A stretch of 37,987 nucleotides of DNA. Origin: an uncultured Eggerthellaceae bacterium. Lineage in GTDB: Bacteria; Actinomycetota; Coriobacteriia; Coriobacteriales; Eggerthellaceae. Location: assembly GCA_958454405.1 (NCBI GenBank), contig CAUEBO010000023.1, forward strand, positions 1-37,987, in the 5' to 3' direction. A program made the position numbers and the translations under genes. The notes under the pieces were generated by a model. That model saw only the letters and a list, made by a program, of their open reading frames with translations. It searched no databases and had not been told where the DNA came from. This document shows positions 31,356-37,987 of this stretch, piece after piece. How positions within the stretch are numbered: the first letter of the stretch is position 1; every line of letters begins with the position of its first letter.

Positions 31356-32195
31356 CTACCGCGCATCCATCCGGCGCACGAGATCGATGCAGCGCAACCG
31401 GAAATCAGCGTCGGCGGCTTCGTTGAGCTCGGAAACGCGGACGGCGAGACGATCGAGGAAGTCGGCTTCGAACCGGTCCGGCTCCTCGAGGTCGAACGAT
31501 CGTGCACGCGCTGCGGCCGAAGCCCCAAACGGTCCATCGGCCCCTTCGGCGGGCGGCCGTTCACCGCCGACCAGCCGTTTCCCGCGTTCCCGCGCCTGGC
31601 GCGCCACGACGCGGTCGTACTCGAAACCGAAGTACGTCATCTCCCAGAGCGCGCCCGCAATCACGAGATAGCGCTCCCGGCGGCACCATGGGCCCCCGAG
31701 CCACACCCTGCTCGCAAGCGTCAGCTCCCAAGGGGCGAGCGCGTAGGCGCGCCGGGGCAGCCTCTTCCCTCCAAAAGCGGGTGGAGCGCCGATCCCGGGC
31801 GCGCGATCGCAGCCTTTCCTCGAAGCGCCGGCGTGCGCGGCGCTCGAGCACGCTGTCCGCCGCACGTCGTCAAGCGAGACGAGGGAGGCCCCGAGCCGGC
31901 GCTCGAGAAGGCCGGTGCCGGCGTGCAGCACGAAGGATTCTTCAGGGACGAGCAGCAGCGAGCGGCCCGCTTTCTTCTTGATCGGAAGCGAGCGCATGCA
32001 GGACAGCGTTTTCGCGAAGCGCTTCTCCATGGCGCGCCGGCGCTTCGGAGGCGGCGCGCCTTCCATGCGGGCTGCGTGCTCGTCCACGACCACGCGCGTC
32101 AACAGCTTCTCGTCGCAGCAGCGAACGAGCTCTTGAAGCGTGGGCAGCCGTTCGGACGCAAGGCGGTCCTGATCCCAGAAGCTGGCAGGAGACAT
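31356..32195 (-). CDS. Unrecognised 279-residue cytoplasmic protein
   Basis: I do not recognise a named family. The N-terminal part has TLQELVRCCDEKLLTRVVVDEH, then a very basic stretch (PPPKRRRAMEKRFAK), a beta-rich middle (SLLLVPEESFVLHAGTGLL), and a C-terminal part with ERYLVIAGALWEMTYFGFEY and acidic helices ending in DLVRRMDAR. There is no signal peptide or membrane helix. Start ATG 32193-32195 has GAGGTG eight bases upstream. It probably has its own promoter with an extended -10. The protein lies 371 bases upstream of the glutamate synthase operon on the same strand; a functional link is not shown. Compositional biases suit real coding sequence. Confidence 0.75.
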   Translation of the reverse strand: MSPASFWDQDRLASERLPTLQELVRCCDEKLLTRVVVDEHAARMEGAPPPKRRRAMEKRFAKTLSCMRSLPIKKKAGRSLLLVPEESFVLHAGTGLLERRLGASLVSLDDVRRTACSSAAHAGASRKGCDRAPGIGAPPAFGGKRLPRRAYALAPWELTLASRVWLGGPWCRRERYLVIAGALWEMTYFGFEYDRVVARQARERGKRLVGGERPPAEGADGPFGASAAARARSFDLEEPDRFEADFLDRLAVRVSELNEAADADFRLRCIDLVRRMDAR

Positions 32196-32346
32196 GATGC
32201 AACACCTCTTCACCAGGCGTTCCAATGCCGAGAGGATCTTGCAAGCGTGGTACGGGCCGCGTGGAACACCGCCGCCATCTATGGGCTGCCGCCGCGAGAG
32301 GCCGAAGCGGGAACAGCGCTTGCACTGGCTCTTTTCGTTTGAGGCC

Positions 32347-32355
32347 AGTATAGCA
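32347..32355 (-). promoter_or_regulatory. Extended -10 promoter of the unrecognised gene
   Basis: Minus-strand TGC-TATACT (plus 32347-32355) in a locally AT-rich stretch, about 152 bases before the ATG. No good -35 is visible, as is usual for extended -10 promoters. Confidence 0.5.
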
Positions 32356-32442
32356 CAAAACCGAACGTTTGTTTGTTATATTTCGAAAAGCACGCTGGCG
32401 CGGAGCCGGACGGAAAGAGGGCGCGGGGCGCCCCGAAGGCTC

Positions 32443-33327
32443 CTACCAGGACAGGAGTTCGCAGCCTTCTTCGGTCACCGCCACCTGCACCTCCCACTGC
32501 GCCGTGTCCGAGCCGTCGGCTGTGCGCACGGTCCAACCGTTCGGGTCGCTCATGTCGATGGCCGCTTCGCCCGCGTTGACCATGGGTTCGATGGTGAAGA
32601 CCAGCCCGGGCACCAGCACCATGCCCGTCCCCGCTTGGGCGACATGGCTCACGAACGGATCCTCGTGGAACTCGAAGCCGATGCCGTGGCCGCCGAATTC
32701 CCGCACGACCGAGTACCCGCGGCTTTTCGCGTGGTCGTACACGGCGGCGCCCACGTCGCCGAGCAGCCCCCAAGGCTTCACGGCCGCAATGCCCGCTTCC
32801 ATGGCCCGCTTCGTCTCCTCTACCAGGCGCCGCCGGTCTTCCGAGACGTCGCCGATGCAGAACATGCGCGACGAATCGGAGAAGTACCCCCCGAGGATGG
32901 TGGAGCAGTCCACGTTCACGATGTCGCCCGCAGCCAGCACGTCGCCCTCGGAGGGCATGCCGTGGCAGACCACGTCGTTGATGGACGTGCACACGCTGTA
33001 CGGATAGCCTTCGTAGTCCAGATCGGCCGGCACGCCGCCGCGCTCTGCCGTGTATTCGCGAACCCATCGATCGATCTCGGCGGTGCTCGTGCCCTCGCCG
33101 ATGCGCTCGGCAACGCAGTCGAGCACGCCGATGTTGATGGCGGCGCTTCTTTTGATGCCCTCGATGTCGGCCGCCGACTTCAGCATGGATCGAGTCGGAA
33201 CCTCGAAGCCCTGTTCGTACAGATCCCGCAACCGCTCATCGAAACCGAGGTGGCATTTCTTGTATTTCTTCCCGCTGCCGCACCAGCATTCGTCGTTGCG
33301 GCCGGGTTTGATCTGCTCGTCGTACAT
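32443..33327 (-). CDS. map: Methionine aminopeptidase with N-terminal SEC-C zinc motif
   Basis: Removes the first methionine from new proteins. 294 residues. The N-terminal SEC-C motif is CWCGSGKKYKKCH (14-26), which binds zinc and is often linked to ribosome or SecA contact. The pita-bread catalytic domain follows (about 50-294). Likely metal ligands lie in VNVDCSTILGGYFSDSSR (Asp residues), GGHGIGFEFHEDPF (His) and FTIEPMVN plus the C-terminal WEVQVAVTEEG (Glu). ATG 33325-33327 has AGGAAG upstream. It stands alone between unrelated neighbours, so co-transcription with adenylate kinase or secY, common elsewhere, does not apply here. Confidence 0.96.
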   Translation of the reverse strand: MYDEQIKPGRNDECWCGSGKKYKKCHLGFDERLRDLYEQGFEVPTRSMLKSAADIEGIKRSAAINIGVLDCVAERIGEGTSTAEIDRWVREYTAERGGVPADLDYEGYPYSVCTSINDVVCHGMPSEGDVLAAGDIVNVDCSTILGGYFSDSSRMFCIGDVSEDRRRLVEETKRAMEAGIAAVKPWGLLGDVGAAVYDHAKSRGYSVVREFGGHGIGFEFHEDPFVSHVAQAGTGMVLVPGLVFTIEPMVNAGEAAIDMSDPNGWTVRTADGSDTAQWEVQVAVTEEGCELLSW

Positions 33328-33480
33328 GCTTGTCTTCCTTTCGTCCGCAGGCTATTGTACCGCTGCCGGAGGCGGCGGGCGGTCAGAAAGCAGCGACCCG
33401 CCCCGCTTCCTCGGCTTCACGCGCGCCCGATCCGCCTGCATGCAGGGAAACGGCGCGCGAACAGGACGCCCCGCCCGCGC

Positions 33481-34182
33481 TCACCGCTTCGGCGCCTCGC
33501 CGGCGGACCGCCGCACGCGGTGGTAGACCAGCAGCACCGCGAGCGCGAACGCCACGGCCGCGGCGAACACCAGGGCCGCGGCGCGCCAATCGCCGCCCGC
33601 CGCGAACGAGGAGGCCAACGTGGCGGCCAGCACCGACGGCAGCCGTCCCAACGTGGTGACGGTCACCAGGTGCGCGGGGCGCATGCCCGCCAGCGCGGCG
33701 CCGTACGCCAGGATGTCCTTCGGCAAGCCGGGAATGAAGAAGGCGATGAGAATGGCCAGATCGAACTTCTGGGACCGCTTCAAGTTCTGGAACCGGTCGC
33801 GCTGCTTGTCCGACAGGAGCACGCGCAGCACCCGGTCGCCCGCCACATGCACGATGCCGATGATGGCGAAGCACCCGAGCACGCTGGCCCCCAGGTAGAG
33901 GAGCGCCCCGCGCCAGAAGCCGAACGCGTAGCCCGCCGCCAGCTCGAGCGGCTCGCTGGGCACGACAACCGTCACCTCCTGCAGCACCACGGCTGCGCCC
34001 AGGGCGAGGGGCGCCAAGGGGCCGAGCCGTTCCACCTGCTGCTGCACGCGATGACCGTCGAGCAGGAAGGCAAGCGCTCCGCAACCGTGCGCGGCAAGCA
34101 GCGCCGCGGCGGCTACGACCAGGCAGGCGAGCCCTGCGAGGATCACGATCCTCCACGTGCGCCGCCGCTTCTCGTCGTCCAT
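33481..34182 (-). CDS. VTT/TVP38-family inner membrane protein
   Basis: 233 residues with about five to six hydrophobic segments: 12-34, 50-75, 80-115, 150-175 and 200-222. The middle holds the family-type sequence PSEPLELAAGYAFGFWRGALLY and, after a short polar helix, AFFIPGLPKDILAYGAALAG, matching the VTT (SNARE-associated/DedA-like) fold, whose members move or flip lipids and support membrane balance. Start ATG 34180-34182 has AAAGGA six bases upstream and gives a charged MDDEKRRRTWR start. The gene is 161 bases below the DegV gene on the same strand. Its exact substrate cannot be told. Confidence 0.88.
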   Translation of the reverse strand: MDDEKRRRTWRIVILAGLACLVVAAAALLAAHGCGALAFLLDGHRVQQQVERLGPLAPLALGAAVVLQEVTVVVPSEPLELAAGYAFGFWRGALLYLGASVLGCFAIIGIVHVAGDRVLRVLLSDKQRDRFQNLKRSQKFDLAILIAFFIPGLPKDILAYGAALAGMRPAHLVTVTTLGRLPSVLAATLASSFAAGGDWRAAALVFAAAVAFALAVLLVYHRVRRSAGEAPKR

Positions 34183-34342
34183 GCCCGTCCTTTCCCACGC
34201 CGCTGCATGACCCGCATTGTCGCGCATGCGCGGCGTCGTGCAGCCGGCAAGGAAAGACCGTTCGGATTCCGGCACCATGGCGTCGAAACGTCGGCGCGCA
34301 AGCGCGGTGCGGCAGGGACCGGCTGCCAGCCCGCGGCGTCCC

Positions 34343-35206
34343 CTAGGCGATCTGCCTCTTGGCGCAGCCTATTCCGAGCGCGCCGGGGCCCACATGGCAG
34401 GCGATGCTCAAAGGCAGCCGGTCAACGCGCACGTCGGGCGTGCCGAAATGGGCGCGCACCTCGTCGGCGAACGTTTGGGCGTCCCCGTCGCGGTTCGTGT
34501 GCGCCACGTAGAGATGCACGTCGGCCACCTCGCCGAAGCGCTTGGCGATGTCGGCCTCGAGGGCCTTGATCATGGCGCGCTTCGCCGCCTTGAGCGACTT
34601 CGCCACCGAGAACGCGTCGAGCTTGTCGCCTTGGATCTGCAGCACCGGCTTGATCTTCAGCACCGATCCCACCGCGGCGGCGGCAGCCGTGATGCGCCCG
34701 CTCTTGCGCAGGTGCTCCATGGTGTCCACCATGAGGTAGATGCTGGCCTCGAGCTTGGTGCGCTCCAGCAGCTCGCGCACCTCGATGGCCGGCCTTCCCT
34801 CGCGCACCCAGGCGAGCGCGTCGAGCACCGCCTCGCGCTGGGTCACCGAGATGCGCTGGTTGTCCACCACGTGCACGCGGCCTGCGCAGTGCCTGGCGAG
34901 CCCGCTCGCGGTCTCGCACGAGCCCGAAAGCCCGCTGGACATGGGGATGTAGACGATGGATTCATGCGTCTCGAGCAGGTGCTCCCACAGTTTCCCCAAA
35001 TCGACGATGGAAGGCTGCGAGGTTGCGATGTCGGCGCCGCTTGCCTGGCGCGCGTAGAACTGCTCGGCGCTCAGGTTCACGCCCTCGAAGCACTCCTCGC
35101 CGTCCACGACGAAGGGCATGGGCACCACGTGCACGCCCAGCCGGTCGGCCTCTTCCTGCATGATGCCGCTGTTGGTGTCCGTGACGACCGCGACGTTCTT
35201 CCCCAC
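34343..35206 (-). CDS. DegV-family fatty-acid-binding protein
   Basis: 287 residues. It begins VAVVTDTNSGIMQEEADRLG (residues 5 on), then VVPMPFVVDGEECFEG, a TSQPS motif and IPMSSGLSGSCETA, which are standard DegV marks. Members bind a fatty acid and, as FakB, present it to the FakA kinase for lipid synthesis; whether this one does so depends on a fakA not in the window. The start is chosen as GTG 35204-35206 because GAGGG lies eight bases upstream and the length then fits the family; the frame is open further. A -10-like TATAGT (plus 35295-35300) and a GGGCGGGC hairpin lie upstream. Confidence 0.9.
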   Translation of the reverse strand: MGKNVAVVTDTNSGIMQEEADRLGVHVVPMPFVVDGEECFEGVNLSAEQFYARQASGADIATSQPSIVDLGKLWEHLLETHESIVYIPMSSGLSGSCETASGLARHCAGRVHVVDNQRISVTQREAVLDALAWVREGRPAIEVRELLERTKLEASIYLMVDTMEHLRKSGRITAAAAAVGSVLKIKPVLQIQGDKLDAFSVAKSLKAAKRAMIKALEADIAKRFGEVADVHLYVAHTNRDGDAQTFADEVRAHFGTPDVRVDRLPLSIACHVGPGALGIGCAKRQIA

Positions 35207-35257
35207 CAGTTCCACCCTCTCAAACAAGGAGCGACGGGATTCCCCGCCGCTCGACGC

Positions 35258-35283
35258 GGGCGGGCAGCCTCGGCCGCCCGCCC
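35258..35283. repeat. GC-rich hairpin between pheT and the DegV gene
   Basis: GGGCGGGC (35258-35265) and GCCCGCCC (35276-35283) form an 8-bp stem with a 10-base interior that can pair further. It could end the pheT transcript, though no T-run follows on the minus strand, or lie in the DegV leader if TATAGT at 35295-35300 is a promoter. Confidence 0.55.
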
Positions 35284-35320
35284 GTTTCTCACGCACTATA
35301 GTTCCAGTATGGACGATCTG

Positions 35321-37798
35321 CTAGCCGCGCACCTCGGCGCCGGTGGCCCCGCACACCTTTTTCACCAAGCGCTCATGAGCCTTGTCCACCTCGTCGCTCG
35401 TGAGCGTGCGGTCGGCCGCGCGGTACGTGAGGGCGTAGGCCATCGACTTCTTGCCCGCGCCCACGCGCGCGTCATCGCGGTACACGTCGAACAGGCGCGC
35501 GTCCTCCAGCAGCTTGCCGCCCGCCGAGCTCATGCACTGCATGAGCTTCTCGTGGGAAACGCCCTCGTCCACCACGAAGGCCACGTCCATGGACACCGCC
35601 GGGAACGACGGGACGTCCACGTAGTCGCGCGCGGGGCGCGCCGCCTTCGCGAGCGCTTCCACGTCCAGCTCGAACGCCACCACCGGCGCGTCCGCCTCGA
35701 AAGCGTCCACGGCGAGCGGATGCAGCTCGCCCACCCAGCCGAGCACGGTGCCGCCGGAAAGCACCTCGGCCGCACGCCCGGGCTGCAGGTGCGGGGCCTC
35801 GTCGGCGGCGAGCGCCTTGAAGCGCAGCTTTGGCAGCGCCAGCTCGCGCGCCAAGCTCTCGACGACGCCCTTGCCGTCGAAGAAGTCGAAGGCGGCGGGA
35901 CGGTCGTTCCAGCCCGCATCGCGCATGGCGCCCGCGAGCACGCCCGCCAGGCGGCGGCGCTCCTTGGGCTGCTTCTTGCCCTCGTGCGCGAAGAACACCA
36001 TGCCCATCTCGTAGAGCTGGACGTTCTTCACGCCGCGGCTCTGGTTGTAGGCCACGCTGCGCAGAAGGCCCGGCACGATGCTCTGGCGCATGACCGACTG
36101 GTCGGCGTTCAGCGGGTTGATGAGCTCCACCGGCTCGCCCAGGCCCTCAGGCGCCATGCGCAGGCGATCGAGGTCGCCCGGCTCGGCGAACGAGTAGGTC
36201 ATGGTCTCGTTGAGGCCGCTCGCGCGCATGACGTCGTTGACGGCATCCAGCACGTGCTCCATATGCGAGCGCGTGCCCACGCGGCCGGGGCCGCCGGGCA
36301 GCGTGGCCGGGATGCGGTCCATGCCCCACAGGCGCAGCACTTCCTCGTACAGGTCGATCTCGCGCTCGAGGTCGGGGCGGAACGTGGGGGCGACCACGGC
36401 CAGCACGTCGGCGTCACCCGCCGGGTCGTCGCTCACCGTGCAGCCGAGGCGCGCCAGGATGTCGGCGATGTCGGCGCGCGGGATGTCGGCGCCCATCATG
36501 GCGCAGAAGCGCGGAATTCGGAAGCGCAGGTCGCAAGGCGTGGAAGGTGCCGGCCACTCGTCCACAACGCCGTCGTCGTTGCCCGCGGCGGCGCACACCG
36601 TCCCGCCGGCCACCTCCACCATGAGCGCGGCGGCCGCGGCCGAGCGCTCCGCGATGCCGTGGTCGTCCACGCCGCGCTCGTAGCGCATGGAGCTCTCGCT
36701 GAACAGGCCCAGGTTGCGGCTCGTGCGGCTCGTGCGCCCGGCCTCGAACGTGGCGGCCTCCAGGAGGATGTCCACCGTGTCGTCCGTGACCTCGGTGTCC
36801 AGCCCGCCCATGACGCCCGCGAGCGCCACCGCGCCCAGCTCCGGCGTGGATATCACCGTCATGTCGGACGTGAGCTCGCGGTCTTCGCCGTCGAGAGTGG
36901 TCAGGCGCTCGCCGTCTTGCGCCGCGCGCACCACGATGTGCGCGAGGCCGTCGGCGTTCTTCAGCTTGGCCAGGTCGAACGCGTGCAGCGGCTGACCGAA
37001 CAGGAACAGGATGTAGTTCGTCACGTCCACGATGTTGTTGATGGAGCGCTGGCCGATGGCCGCCAGACGCTCGACCATCCAGTCAGGGCTCGGGCCCACC
37101 TTGCATCCGCGGATGACGCGCGCCGTGTAGCGCGGGCAGCGCACCGCATCGTCGATGGTGATCTCCACCTGCTCGTCCACGGGCTCCGCGGCGGCGTCCA
37201 GCTCCAGCTTCGCCGCCATGTCCGCAAGCGGGCTCGCGCAATCGGTGCGGTACATGGCGCCCACCTCGCGCGCCATGCCCACCATGGAGAGGCAGTCGGG
37301 GCGGTTCGGCGTGATCTCCAAATCGAGCACCGTGTCGGCCAGCTTCAGGTAGTCGGCGATGGGCATGCCCACCGGCGCGTCCTCGGGCAGAACCATGATG
37401 CCGGAATGGTCGCCGGAAAGCCCCAGCTCGCGGCCGGAACAGCACATGCCGCTGCTGGCCACGCCGCGCAGCTTCGACTTCTTGATCTTGAAGTCGCCGG
37501 GCAGCACCGCGCCCACGCAGGCCACCGGCACCTTGATGCCGGCCGCGATGTTCGGCGCGCCGCACACGATCTGCACCGGCTCGCCGGCGCCCACGTCAAC
37601 CGTCACCACGTGCATGTGGTCGCTGTCGGGATGCGGCTCGCACGTTTCCACGAACCCCACGACTACGCCGTCGAGCGCCGCGCCGGTCTTTTCCACCGCC
37701 TCCACGCCCGTGCCCGTCAGGTCGAGCCGGTCGCAGAACGCCTTCGTGTCCGCCGGCACGTCCACATACTCAGAGAGCCATTTGAGTGATACCTTCAT
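35321..37798 (-). CDS. pheT: Phenylalanyl-tRNA synthetase beta subunit
   Basis: 825 residues, the usual length. Joins PheS in an alpha2-beta2 enzyme that charges tRNA-Phe. The N-terminal OB-fold tRNA-binding domain covers about 40-150 (GEPVQIVCGAPNI, KIKKSKLRGVASSGMCCSGRELG). B3/B4 editing region at about 210-370, B5 DNA-binding-like domain near 415-480, the catalytic-like core, and the C-terminal ferredoxin-fold anticodon-binding domain from about 730 (VPSFPAVSMDVAFVVDEGVSHE). ATG 37796-37798 has AGGAAG upstream. pheS should stand before it on this strand, but nothing resembling its C-terminus is seen in the 189 bases up to the window edge. Confidence 0.97.
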   Translation of the reverse strand: MKVSLKWLSEYVDVPADTKAFCDRLDLTGTGVEAVEKTGAALDGVVVGFVETCEPHPDSDHMHVVTVDVGAGEPVQIVCGAPNIAAGIKVPVACVGAVLPGDFKIKKSKLRGVASSGMCCSGRELGLSGDHSGIMVLPEDAPVGMPIADYLKLADTVLDLEITPNRPDCLSMVGMAREVGAMYRTDCASPLADMAAKLELDAAAEPVDEQVEITIDDAVRCPRYTARVIRGCKVGPSPDWMVERLAAIGQRSINNIVDVTNYILFLFGQPLHAFDLAKLKNADGLAHIVVRAAQDGERLTTLDGEDRELTSDMTVISTPELGAVALAGVMGGLDTEVTDDTVDILLEAATFEAGRTSRTSRNLGLFSESSMRYERGVDDHGIAERSAAAAALMVEVAGGTVCAAAGNDDGVVDEWPAPSTPCDLRFRIPRFCAMMGADIPRADIADILARLGCTVSDDPAGDADVLAVVAPTFRPDLEREIDLYEEVLRLWGMDRIPATLPGGPGRVGTRSHMEHVLDAVNDVMRASGLNETMTYSFAEPGDLDRLRMAPEGLGEPVELINPLNADQSVMRQSIVPGLLRSVAYNQSRGVKNVQLYEMGMVFFAHEGKKQPKERRRLAGVLAGAMRDAGWNDRPAAFDFFDGKGVVESLARELALPKLRFKALAADEAPHLQPGRAAEVLSGGTVLGWVGELHPLAVDAFEADAPVVAFELDVEALAKAARPARDYVDVPSFPAVSMDVAFVVDEGVSHEKLMQCMSSAGGKLLEDARLFDVYRDDARVGAGKKSMAYALTYRAADRTLTSDEVDKAHERLVKKVCGATGAEVRG

Positions 37799-37987
37799 CG
37801 TCCACTTCCTATCCGTTCACGTTTTCCGGCTACCACCGGAACGAGGTCTTTCCTCTCACCAAGCGCTTGTCTGCCTGAATGCCCCAAGGCCGGCAGACCC
37901 GCTTGCCCCTCTAGCAACAGCGACTGCAGCCACGTCCATCGTGCGAAGGGGCGCTCGGCGATGCCCACCAAGCGAGTTCCGCAGCGA

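Noticed and set aside
34217..37789. 1190-codon plus-strand open frame opposite pheT and degV
   Set aside because: It is His/Arg/Val-rich, has no domain or ribosome site, and mirrors genuine genes on the other strand. Such frames arise from GC-rich third positions.

Overview
The window is GC-rich (roughly two thirds G+C), densely coded and mostly minus-strand. The arginine gene order, a Tat-exported flavoprotein reductase with its own regulator, a split glutamate synthase and the general protein character suggest an anaerobic gut actinobacterium of the Eggerthellaceae (Eggerthella-like). That placement is inference from gene content; no rRNA or other marker lies in the window.

Layout. 1-8.7 kb: the start of tyrS (cut by the window edge), a U32-family protein with FeS-type cysteines, and two class A penicillin-binding proteins (PBPs) that converge on a small lipoprotein and share a bidirectional terminator. 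8.8-20.3 kb: arginine biosynthesis, argC-argJ-argB-argD and argR-argG-argH, all on the minus strand. The place between argD and argR that argF holds in many actinobacteria is taken by a divergent pair: a TetR-family regulator and a Tat-signal flavoprotein with a C-terminal haem-c motif. Two perfect palindromes separate them. 20.3-21.4 kb: about 1.07 kb without a convincing gene but rich in inverted and tandem repeats. 21.4-23.7 kb: a glutamate-cysteine ligase-type gene coupled to a degenerate FKBP, then a canonical SlyD-like FKBP. 23.8-31.0 kb: a 57-residue orphan gene, a PucR-type regulator, and a five-gene split glutamate synthase operon (amidotransferase, FMN synthase core with ferredoxin domain, polyferredoxin, FAD/NAD(P) oxidoreductase, GXGXG domain). 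31.4-37.8 kb: an unrecognised protein, methionine aminopeptidase with a SEC-C tail-type zinc motif, a VTT membrane protein, a DegV protein and pheT.

How it fits together. The glutamate synthase operon supplies glutamate, the acetyl carrier and amino donor for the ArgJ/ArgD ornithine cycle; argG and argH then convert citrulline to arginine. Ornithine carbamoyltransferase is not encoded here, so carbamoylation must come from elsewhere. ARG-box-like palindromes stand in front of argC and argR. The argG leader carries a phased array of alternating heptamers able to form mutually exclusive hairpins. The tetR-reductase pair looks like a self-contained respiratory cassette placed inside the arginine locus, with its own operators and terminator. 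The most unusual signals are that cassette with its paired operators, the argG leader array, and the 30-bp inverted repeat in the gene-poor stretch before the gshA-type gene.
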